From the NCBI GenBank assembly GCA_963682055.1, contig OY821744.1, positions 22,606,967-22,670,966 on the forward strand: 64,000 nt of DNA. The letters are read 5' to 3'. The stretch comes from Primula veris (taxonomy: Eukaryota > Streptophyta > Magnoliopsida > Ericales > Primulaceae). Position 1 is the stretch's first letter, and each line of letters begins with the position of its first letter. Shown piece after piece: positions 44,101 to 55,500 of this stretch. Position numbers and translations under genes: made by a program. The notes beneath the pieces are model-generated. The model did not search any database, was not told the DNA's origin, and was given only the letters and a program-made list of their open reading frames with translations.

Positions 44101-47100
44101 GTTGAATATTTATATTTTGTTTTATCAAATTATAAATTGTATTTTATGTATATTTAAAAAGATAAATATGTTTTTTATTAAATATTAAATATGAAAGTTT
44201 TGCACAAATGATATATATAGCATCACCTAATGAATTAACATATCATTTTTCCAACATTGATAGAGAAAAAAGTAGTAGTGGGAGAGTAATAATTTTGGCT
44301 TTTACTAATCTTTTCCTCCCTTTTTTCGCCTGAATTTATTGCTGATTGCACGGTAGCTAAAAATAAAAACCATTAATCACGATACCTTTGTTTGCCTGCT
44401 TTCCGTTGATCACGTGTTGGGACCCATTTCTACATTTTTTGTGTCATATATGTATACACTAAATTATTTTTATATATATGGCATTGACAATTGACTGATA
44501 TGTTTGCAAATATATTTTTGACAAAGAATTAGATGTTACGCAAGACCATTTTTCTGTCATGATTTACGCATAGTTTTTCCAAATGTTGGCAGTTCTAAAA
44601 ATATTTACATAAAACTAGCGTTAAATAACACCTTCGGACAGTCATAAGTCTGGTAAAACACATGATTGTAGCTGTTCATATTTACCTAATTAATCAGATT
44701 CCCTAATATAACGCTATATAATGCTTAGTGACGAAACTAGAAAGTGAAAATTGGAAGTACCGATATTTTATATATTTTTTCATATCCTATATTAATGAGA
44801 TAACGCTACATAATACCTAGTGACGAAATTAGTAAGTGAAAATTGAAAGTACCGATATTTTATATATTTTCTCATATCCTATATAAATGTTTTTTCAGTA
44901 GAATGGAGAGACCGAAATAAAATTTTGATCAAATTACATGGATTTTTTTTATCCTATGCGCATTGTTATTCCAGTGGGTTCACTCCAACTTAACAAATGG
45001 TCAAATACTATTATCTTCATTAGCTGTAATCATTAAGCTGTCGTAACCAATTACGTGCATATTTGTCAGACTAAAATTTTCGTGCCACACTAATTTATAA
45101 TGACGCAAATATGTCCTTGCAGGGCAAAAATATGTATGCTGTTTTATCAATTAAAAACAGGTTTTTTAATTTTCAAGAGGTGCAAAATATTCAATTTACT
45201 TAACATGTCCACGTGCTACTTCTCTAGAAATTGGTCATGTTACTCGTAGGCCCCAATGGACTCACTTACCGTCTACCGACACTTATTTTTGTGTAATTTT
45301 ATTGGCAAAATAGTAACTTAAAAGATCGACATGTGCATCGGTTATTAGTTGTCAGTTTTGCTAATGCTTTATGCAGACACAAAGTATTAATACATATGTT
45401 AATAATACAAATTATGTCCGTATTAAAAATTAAGGATATTAAAAATCAAAATAAATATACTGAAACTCTAGTTAAAATTAACCTAAATTTAAATATTAAT
45501 TAAAAATAAAAAAATTATTTTTTTTTTGTATTTTTAGTAGATTGAGTTTTTATTACGTGGCGTGACTTATATCCCACCTCACTAATACACCCGTCGTCTG
45601 CATCAAGCAGACAGCGTCTGTATTTAGCAGATGGCTTTGCTAATAGGCATCTGCTAAATACAGACGATGTCTGCTTGATGCATATAGCGGGTGTATTAGT
45701 GGGGTGGGGTATAAGTCACGTCATGTAATAAAAACTCAATCTACTAAAAATACAAAAAAAATAATAATTTTTTTATTTTTAATTAATATTTAAATTTAGG
45801 ATACTTTTAACTAGAGTTTCAATATATTTATTTAGATTTTTATTATGTTTATTTTTTAGTACGTGACATGATTTATATCATTAACGTCTGTATTAATACC
45901 GGTCACATTGCTAATAGCCTATGTACAAATCAGCTGCTTCAGAAAAGTAATGTGTTGTAGGGCCAATAAAAGATGTAACACAGTAACAGTATAGACTATT
46001 TAAGCAGGAATTGCTATTAAAAAGAAAAATACAACCGCACCTTTTGTTTTGTTTTAAAAAATCTCCTGGAACATTGAAGACTATGCTTAATCAGTAAATT
46101 AATTGGCTGGACATACTAATATTGTTTTAGAAAGTCTGACTAACTATTATTTATTGGAAGGCCCATGCTACGTTATTGGTACTATCATGTTCCGAATAAA
46201 TGTACATCAACATTAGAGTTGAATTAACTGTACAACTGTAAAATGTGTTTGGTCAATTATTGAAATGTAAATTCTAAAATTTACACTTTGATATTTGGAC
46301 GCTAAAGATATTTCATCGGTTTATATTATCACGTCCTGGAATTATTCACCTGGATTTAGTTTGAAACTGAATTTCTTTAGAGATACTGTATTTAATTCAT
46401 TTTGTTTGCCAAAATTTTACTTCAAACTTTCAATTTTATACTATAATATGAAAAAGTAAAACTGCAAAGCTGATGTACAAACTAATACTGGCCCTATTTC
46501 TCAATCTACTTGATGTAACTATGGCACCACTACAATATACTTATATCTATATTGAAAAAAACAATGTTGTGCTTTTCAGTAATTGGTATATACTGTATAT
46601 TAATGTGTAGGGTATTAAAAATGTGAAAATGATTGATTGCAATATAGAAACATGAAACGCATTGATCTTCAAAATAATAAAGATTTAGTATCTTTAAAAA
46701 TAAGCTATTTTGCATCCCAAGTACTAAACAATTAATGGAGCATATTATTACTGGACCAGAATGTATTTTCAATTAAATTATATTAAAAGTAGCAAGGAAA
46801 ATTATTTCTCAAATGAACCAAAGAAGCTTATTTTCTCCATCAATTAGATGGTCAATTAATCAAATTTGTTTGTTATCAAGTTGTTTAGGTAGTAACCTTT
46901 TGTAATGTAGTATACTCACAATTTTTCTGTCATTATCTTATTCAGTTTAATGTGTTACATGTTTATTTTTGGTGTAGTAAATAGTAGTAATAACTTTTTT
47001 AATGAGGTTTGGTGTATTATTTGTGCAGTAAATGCGGATGAATGCTTGATGACAAGGATGCAAGAGATGTCATTAGATTATCATTTCACAGTTGAACAAG

Positions 47101-50100
47101 AAGTTGGTTCATCTACTCATGCCTTTTTTGGTTTCAATGGTAAGTCAACTGCTGTTCTAGTTTAACTATTTTTTTCCACTTATATTTTTTAATATCTTAC
47201 TGTAAAATGAATAAATAAATGTCTTGTTGTCATTGTTAAGATATTTTCCAAGACAAGGTACCATTTTCATACCCTCTCCGTTTTCAATTAATTATTTTTT
47301 TCGAAATTATGTGTAATTTTGACCGGCTTATAGCATGTATCAAAATTGTCAAATGAAAAATTTCAAAACTCAATAATATAATTTAATGTTTGAACTATAT
47401 GATTAACTTTTGAAAATTTTCATTCCCATAATTTTGATATAAGTTATTGACCGATCAAAATTCACCTAATTTCGTAGTGAAAAATTAATTGGGAACCAAT
47501 AATTATCTAATGTTGATACACTCGAGTCCTTGGCACTCTTGGTATATACTCATTTATACACCTAACGAAGGAGCAATGGAGCAGTTCATTGACCAACCAA
47601 TCTTAACTGGCATGTAAAACTGACTAGAGCTTGTACAATTGAATTTAAAATACCTTAAATTTCCTAATGAGATAAGATCTAGAATTTAAAACTTTAATCT
47701 TTAAAAGGTAAACTAAGAATTGCTGGATATGAATTTCACATAATATTTTAAAATGTTGTGTCAAATAGCAACTGATGCTATCATTTACCATCATATGGTG
47801 TAGCAGAGAATTTTTACTTTACTTTTTCTTCAAATATTTTTTGCAGGGCTAAGGGGTTTTGTTAATTATGTTTTTAAAAAGTTACATTTATGCACACTCG
47901 AAAAAAGATCTTGCGTCTTTTACTGGTTTCTTGTGTGATATTTGTTTTTCTTTTCGTCAGCACAACTAATTAGCGCAAAAAAATACAGGTACGGCTGGTG
48001 TATGGAGAATTGCTGCAATAAACGAAGCTGGAGGATGGAAGGACCGAACAACTGTCGAGGACATGGACTTAGCTGTCCGAGCCAGCCTCAGGGGATGGAA
48101 ATTTGTCTATCTCGGCGATCTACAGGTTTTCATTCAAGGAATTCCAAAATAGGACACACATAAATTAGTTAAAATTATCGAAGCTAACACATGTCGACCC
48201 CTTATGTGTTAACGTTATTCATTTGTTGGCAGGTGAAAAGTGAGCTGCCAAGTACTTTCAAAGCCTTTAGATACCAGCAACATAGATGGTCCTGCGGCCC
48301 TGCAAATTTGTTTAGGAAAATGGTCATGGAAATCATCCGAAATAAGGTTAGAACTGCTTTATCTCACGAAATAACAAATACTGAACATATCCCTTCATTA
48401 CCACTTAATAACATTAATTACTTAAATCTCTTACCTAAGCACAAAGAGGCCATGAGATCAAATCTTACTAACACCCACTTATTGACCTCATTTTCTTTGG
48501 GAATATAACATGATAAAAATCAAACAATACGTAACTCTTCAAAAGTTGAGACATGTATTTTGTTCCTATAAACCAATGTTTTGCTTTTGAATATCCTAAT
48601 ACTGGTTTATTGTTACTCCTATTTGCAGAAAGTAACTTTGTTTAAGAAGGTGTACACAATCTACAGTTTTTTCCTAGTGCGAAAGATCATAGCTCATATG
48701 GTGACCTTCTTTTTCTTCTGTGTGGTGCTACCACTAACCATATGGATACCAGAGGTTGATGTTCCTCTCTGGGGAGCTATTTACATACCTTGCATCATCA
48801 CCACCCTAAACTCTGTTGGTACCCCAAGGTATACTTTTCATTTTGCACAGTCATTGTTTATAAACTGTTCCGATTAAATTTGACAGAAAAGTATAATTCA
48901 TAGTACATACAGACTCGTGGTCCAGATGATTGTATCTAGAATCTGATGGAACCTTGATTTACACCAGGAAAGGAATAAAATACATGAACGCACAATCTTA
49001 TATTTCTAAATAGGGGTTTATTTCTTTTTTAGTGATCACCTAATTCCTACCTCTTCATATCCAAAACTAGAGTTAGTCACCAAACTAGAAGTTTTAATAT
49101 CTGAAATTCCAAAGTTTTCTTCAGTCAGTTTAGCCATATCCTCCTTGAAACATATTAATATGGCAACATTTCATAGAAACCGAAATCTATGATTAAGGTT
49201 ATATTTTTAACGTCAGTTTATGTCCTGGACATTTCATATCAGAAAAAGTCATTATGTAGTTTGTAGAAAAATGCATGTCTTGAATCGATCTTTTACTTAA
49301 TAAAAACTGGATGGTAACTTCTACAACACACTGGGCTGATTCTTTACGTTCTCAAAGTTTGGGGGGATCAATGTCTGTATATATTCTTAAATTTATATTT
49401 CAATTTGTAAACTCAATAAACTTTTAACAAAAATTAATAAAATTTGAATGCCAGATCAATTCATCTATTGTTTTACTGGATATTGTTTGAGAATGTGATG
49501 TCTCTGCACCGTACAAAGGCCACCTTGATAGGGCTATTTGAGGCTGGGAGGGTTAACGAGTGGGTTGTCACTGAAAAACTAGGAGATATTATGAAAAATA
49601 AAGCCAACTCCAAGGGTGGCCCTAAAAGGACTATCTTCAAGATTCGTGACAGGTATACTTACACCTCAAAGCTTTCAATGCAAAAAAGTCTAGCCGAAAA
49701 CACACCAGTTTAAAAAAAAAAACAGAAAAAATACGCTCAGTATAAAGATAAGAGCAAGTTGGTGAGAAATAAGCCAATTCTAAGTGCATGTTCCTTTAGT
49801 TGTTAGACAAATAAATTTATAGTATGATCATAATGTCAACATTCTAGTCAATCAACCAGATATAAATTAAGGATGCAGTCACCTAATTCCCATTATTGTC
49901 TTACTAATATAAAATAGGTGTATGAATTTGATCATTTTTGTGGTTATTTTGCTGACAACTTGTGCTTTTGAGAATGTCTAAGTTGTGTCCTGTTTGCAGA
50001 TTTCAATCATTTGCAGATTTGACATTTGGTTTGCAATTATCTATATAATATATATTAGCTCCCTTGTATGAGGGAATCTTAACCTCAATTAAAAGTACCC

Positions 50101-51544
50101 ACATGATGTAACTTGATAGTGAACACACATGTATCATTTGCTGTAAATGGAAATAATAAAATAAATATTATATTCAATGTTTAACTAATTTTAATTAGGG
50201 GAATTAGGGTTTTCATATTAAAAAGGGTTTTTCTGTGATTTTATATATAATTAACGTAATTAAATGATTACAACTCATCTAATATAAAAAAAAAGTAATA
50301 AAATTGTAAGTTAGAGAATCACTTACAATATGCAGCGGCTCTTATGTATTATCCAGCGTCTTTACGAATAACCCAGCTGATTTTCTGAGCTAATCGAGTC
50401 AAAAAACACTAATTCGCATACAAATTGACCCAAAATTGGGTTTGATCGTGAAATCTAGGGCTATATAGATAGATATAGGGAGAGAAGATGAGAGATACGA
50501 TGTTTTTTATGTTTGTATATGTTGGTAAATATTTTTTTTAATAAAGGGAAAACATTATTAACGTTATTTTTCTTTTTTTTTTATTCTGAATCATTTAAGA
50601 GAGAAACTGATTAAAGTACCCCTGCCGTTATCGGAAGTTGATCACGTGCGGTCACGTGTTTAACCTTCTGTAAGCGAAATGACGGAGAGGGTAGTGGACC
50701 GTGCAAATGTGTAAGTACAGGTGATTTAAGAAAAAAAATGGAAGTACAGATGAATTAATAAAAACGGTTTGATAATAGATGACTAAAACACACAAAAAAA
50801 AAAAAAAAGTCTTTTTTAGGTGTCAAACTGCCACGGGTCAAGGCAATGGCTGCTTCACCCTCCTCCAACCAAGTAAATGATTTTTTTAGTGTAATATTAT
50901 ATTACTATGTTTGAAGAAAACTTAAGATTACAGTCAATCAAAAAATGTGAACTTATATCGTTATACGTGTCCAGGCCACCAAGTAGCATGCTAATGCTTT
51001 AGTTATTAAGTTATTAATAGATTACTAACTAATAGGTTGTTGTAGTAGTTAACAAGAAAGGAGAATCATTTGATTAGTACAGAAAAACATACTTAATTTC
51101 TCAAAATTCGGATTTTGAAGTTTTGTTCAAGATTTGGTACATGTAATGTAACATCTTGTAGCATCAAAGTTAAAAACAAATGGTAAAAAGAAGTAGCATC
51201 ATGTAGTATATGTACTAATTTTTAATTTTTAAAAGTATTTTTAGAATGGTTTTTTTTTAATTAAATACGGATAGTATGTACATTTCCATCATTTTCAGTA
51301 ACAAGAACTACCGATCCATTCATTTGCTACCTGATGTTTCCTTCTTTTATTAATTAATCAATATGTAAATTGATATTACAGGATTCATCTGTTGGAGCTG
51401 GGATTTGCAGTGTTCCTATTCTTCACTGGATGCTACGATTATCTCTATGGGAGGCACTATTACTTCGTATACCTCTTTCTCCAAACTGTGACTTTTACAA
51501 TAATGGGGTTGGGGTATATTGGTACAATTGTCCCTGGTTCTTAA
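41180..51544 (+). CDS. CSLA: Cellulose synthase-like A (glucomannan 4-beta-mannosyltransferase), nine exons, complete
   Basis: Exons: 41180-41512, 41844-41942, 42507-42759, 47029-47139, 47989-48125, 48233-48346, 48629-48828, 49455-49652, 51382-51544. All have GT-AG borders, phases agree, and the total of 535 aa matches the family. CSLA enzymes in the Golgi use GDP-mannose (and GDP-glucose) to build the (gluco)mannan backbone of cell walls. Seen: membrane segments at about 37-58 and 62-74; GT2 motifs VLDDSTD (134-140), FDADF (195-199), TVEDMDL (287-293) and QQHRW (326-330); the family-typical [19 protein letters not shown] (230-248) and CGPANLF; further hydrophobic segments from about 365 to the C-terminus [10 protein letters not shown]. 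Intron 3 is 4.3 kb and holds a fold-back element and duplications. Upstream lie a TATA box, a uORF and a young retroelement. The CSLA assignment is strong; the member number is not determinable. Confidence 0.95.
44709..44892 (+). repeat. 92-bp tandem duplication in CSLA intron 3
   Basis: Two units starting TAACGCTATATAATGC and TAACGCTACATAATAC share TAGTGACGAAA, AGTACCGATATTTTATATAT and TCATATCCTATAT. Confidence 0.7.
45439..45843. mobile_element. Fold-back MITE (195-bp arms) in CSLA intron 3
   Basis: Arms at 45439-45633 and 45648-45843 are near-perfect inverse complements around a 14-nt loop (GCTTTGCTAATAGG). Features shared in both arms include TAGTAGATTGAGTTTTTATTA, shortened to TAGATTGAGTTTTTAT in common, and ATTTAGCAGATG next to the loop. 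The TSD is unclear in the AT-rich flanks. A diverged single arm lies near 44010-44110. Transcribed as part of the intron it would form a long double-stranded hairpin. Confidence 0.8.
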
Positions 51545-51965
51545 GCAATTATGGACCCTAGCCTTTGGTTTTCCTCAACAAAACTATAGAATTTGTTAGT
51601 ATCTCTGGTGAACAATTAGGGAAGACAAATTTCAAGCAAGTTCGAATTGATCTTTACACGAAATTGAAGAAGCGATTGTTTAAGAAGAAGACATAATATG
51701 TATGCATAGAGATAGCGATTCAGTTTATGTGATATTTTATTGTTTCTATTAGAGTGTTTCTATACAATGAATTAGTTTTCTTGTATTGTTAAAGTCGGCA
51801 AGGTTTTGGAGTGAATATAAGATCAAGGCACTTAAGGGCCATACTTTAAATGTTTCAAATTTCCTGATAGAACACAAAAATCAGACCCGAATATTTTATT
51901 CGGGTCATAATCAACCCACTTTATAAATGGGCATCCAACGCTTAAATGGGTCATCTCATATTGGT
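51545..51965. other. CSLA 3' region up to the Tat LTR, with a 10-bp hairpin
   Basis: The first about 240 bp are probable 3' UTR (AT-rich, ACAATGAATTAG near 51765). At 51884-51906 GACCCGAATA and TATTCGGGTC form a perfect 10-bp stem with loop TTT. The hairpin has no obvious role. The LTR begins shortly afterwards. Confidence 0.5.
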
Positions 51966-52432
51966 TGTAGGGATTGAGGGGCAACAACACAAAGCCCAAG
52001 CCCAATCAAAGGGGGACCCTTGTCTGAGAAATCCCTGGGATGAAGACATTTGTCACTATCCTAGAAGGCGCAGTTGCCTATAAATAGCCCACTACCCCTC
52101 CTAGAAAAGGACCAGAAAATCTATCCAAAAAATATAGAGAGAAGTTAAGAAAAGAGAGAAACTAACCAAAGCATATCACTTCAAGAAACAAACCGAGAAA
52201 AGACAGCCGAGCATCGAATAAAAGAGGAGAAAGATCAAGACGAGGGATTAAATAGTTATATCGAGCATAATCGTAAAATCGGAATACGAATCCGAACAAG
52301 TGTAATAGTCCGAACAAGGACAAGAATCCGAGTCATAATAAAGATCAGGAAGCATCATTTATTCTCGGTCGATTTGTCATTTTATCTTTGTTGAAAAGCC
52401 TAACGCAACCGACCAAAGTTATGGCTTTATCA
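51966..52432 (+). mobile_element. 5' LTR of a Tat-type Ty3 retrotransposon
   Basis: About 467 bp from TGTAGGGATTGAGG to TTATCA, with a TATA box (TATAAATA, 52079-52086). The right edge is fixed by the primer site two bases later. The left edge is less sure because the 3' LTR is outside the window; TTGGT (51961-51965) would be the target duplication. Confidence 0.6.
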
Positions 52433-52434
52433 AA

Positions 52435-52450
52435 TGGCGCCGTCTTCGGG
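52435..52450 (+). other. Primer-binding site of the Tat element
   Basis: TGGCGCCGTCTTCGGG directly follows the LTR. The TGGCGCCGT start is typical of plant Tat/Athila elements (complement of a tRNA ending ACGGCGCCA). Confidence 0.75.
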
Positions 52451-52511
52451 AATCATCTAGTTCCCAACTAGTTTAGAATTCGAATACCAATACTCTGCCA
52501 GACGAGCGACA

Positions 52512-55500
52512 ATGGTTACCAATGTAGAGGAAACCCATCCCGAGATAGTAGAAACCAATAACCAAAACACACAAATTAGCCAACAAGACCTCGACGATCT
52601 ACTCGCTATCCGCGACAGATATGAAGCTATCCAATCCGGAAACCAACCAACAAACTCCTACGCAAACCAAGAACAACCGGTCGAACCACCCCGACATTTC
52701 ATCGAAGGAATTGTCGACGAACACATTTCGTCCTCGGAGGACGAACAAGACGTGCCCGTATTAAGGCGTGCACGAAGACGCTTAACCGGGTCCCAAGAAG
52801 GGCCGAGCTCAAGAGTCCCTTTGCCCACGACCTCGGTCAACTCTGGTGCCCGTTTACAAACGGACGAGGCTCATCAGTTTGGCATGCCCGAGGAACGTGT
52901 ACTCGGACAGTCGCCACGACTGCCGACTAATTCTCCGAGGATGATTACACCACCCACGGTGGAGGTACAACATGTCGTTCCATTAGCCGATGAAAGGAAC
53001 TACACACAGCTACAAGCTCAGCTGGCGGCATGCATGACGGCCATGACAGCGGCCGGCATCGTATTGCCAGTTATCCAACCCAACAAAGACCCACGCCATG
53101 AAGTGGAAGATTCTGCCTACAGGGCCGCCCTAGAGGCAGCGGGTCGGCGAACCGATACAAGAGTCCCCCACCAAGGGGGCAATGTCCCAATAACTATCGT
53201 CCATCCGAACACACATACGGAACGTGTCCACACAAACACGAAGGACGATAGATATCCCGATTACAGGATCGGGGAAGGATATGGCCCACCACCACATCAG
53301 GAAGGATACCCTCCCCCCTACCAAGTCACGGATGACGCGTTCCAACAGGCTTGGAACGTATGCCAAGAAACCCCGTGTGCTGAACAGATCACGCGGTACC
53401 GCAATCCTATGGGGTTCGTCATCCCCGAATTCAGGCTCTATGATGGTAAGAGTTGCCCTATCGACCATCTGAGGCACTACAAGACGAAGATGGAACTATG
53501 GAGTGACGACCATGCACTGATGTGCAAATTTTTCAAAAACAGCTTGGGTCAAGAGGCTTCGTCATGGTATCATAACTTACCACGGGGCTCCATTAGAAAC
53601 TGGGCAGAACTGCTAAGAGCGTATTCCACCCGGTACGCTGCTCATCGAAAAAAGAAGGTTAGTATCGAAACCCTTCTTAAAATGACGATGATGCCAAATG
53701 AAAGGCTCAACGATTACTGCATACGTTTCATCGACGTAGCAAACCAGATTCCACGATACGCCAATAATATAGCCATCCAAAATTTTATCAATTCCATCCC
53801 TAATGGCTATTGGGCGAGAAGGAAGTTCATAGGCAAAAACTTCCCGACCACTGATTCCCTGCTAGCCTATTGTACCCACCTCACCGATAAAAACGACGAA
53901 CTGCGTTTCCTAAACCGAACTCTACCAAGAAGAGAGTCGGTCCGTGAGGCACAGGTGGGTCGCAAAAGAGTTAGAAATAGCAGGGGAGAAGCATTCCAAC
54001 CGACCAGAAAGGGCAAAGAGCCCGAGGTCCATAGCAGGGGAGAGCGACCACGAGCACTAGAGCCTAAACCGCTCCAGATTGCATACCCAACACCGACCAA
54101 CGAACATAAACCGCTCCAGCTCACCTACCCGATGCCACCCAAGCCATTTCAACAGGTTCGGCCCCAAGAGAGGGAACTCCGAAACACTTTCGGACCGGTC
54201 GAACTGCGATACACTTTCAACCTGTCTGCTGAAGATATCCTCAAGGAGATATGCAGGGAAAGTTGGTATTCCCGACCACAACCGATCATCTCTCCCCCCA
54301 GTCAGAGAGATTCCAAGCTCTTCTGCGCATATCACGAGGATCACGGCCATCTCACTGAGCATTGCCGTAACCTACGATGGAGAATGAACCAGTGGGGCGA
54401 TGCAGGATACCTAGCCAAGTTCATCAAAGGAGCTGGGAATAAAGGCAAACAACTGGCCGTCGAGGGATCTGACAACCGGCAAGGCAAAACGATCAATGTC
54501 GTTCATATGTCACGACCCAAGGGCCCAGGCGGGGAACGATCACGACAACGGCAGCTGGCCCACTTTAGCCAAGTAGCCAAGACATCACAGGCGTCGACTT
54601 CAAAACGACAGTGCACACCACGACGATATCCGCCCATTTCTTTTTCGGATCTTGACGAAGAAGGGGTGATATACCCCCACGGTGACGCCATTAACCTCCG
54701 TGTTCAAATCGGCCTAGACACAGTCGGCAGGGTACTTGTCGACCAAGGAGCCTCTTGTGATATCATGTACAAAGAGCTTTTCGACAAGATGGAACTCAAG
54801 CTGCAAGATCTTCAGCCTACCGATGTCACACTGATCGGATTCATCTCCGAAACGACCAAACCTTTGGGTAAGATCGTCCTCAGTGTCACAACAGGGTCCA
54901 TGTCGGTTCCCGTGGAGTTCTTAGTGGTCGACGACCATTCTGGGCACAACGCAATATTGGGCCGACCTTGGCTACATGCCATGAAGGCCATACCCTCGAC
55001 CTATCACCAAAAGGTCAAATACCCGAATGATAGGGGGGCGATCGAGACAGCCAGAGGATGTCAAGAAGATTCAAGACGCTGCGAGGACATCACCGCGACC
55101 CTCCAAAAACAACGAAGCCCTGTGGAACAACCCACCAGCACAAAGAAGCTGATCAGCCAAATATCCAAAGCCGAAAGGGTTGTCGAAGAACAAGTAGGAG
55201 AGACACTTAGGAAGGTGTATATCCCAGATATGGACGAGGAGCACTATTTCCTCCTCGGCGATAACCTTCCAAAACAGGAATCCGAGGAGTTAGAAGCGTT
55301 CCTTTTCAGCAACATTGATAAATTCGCCTGGAGCCCTAAAGACATGCCGGGCCTAGACCCCACTACAGCATGCCACCACCTAAGTGTAAACGCCGAGTAC
55401 AAGCCAATAGCACAGAGAAGCAGAAAAGTCTCGGTACAGCACAGAGCAGCTATAGTCGCTGAAGTACAAAAGCTATTGGAGGCTGGAGCCATAAGGGAGG

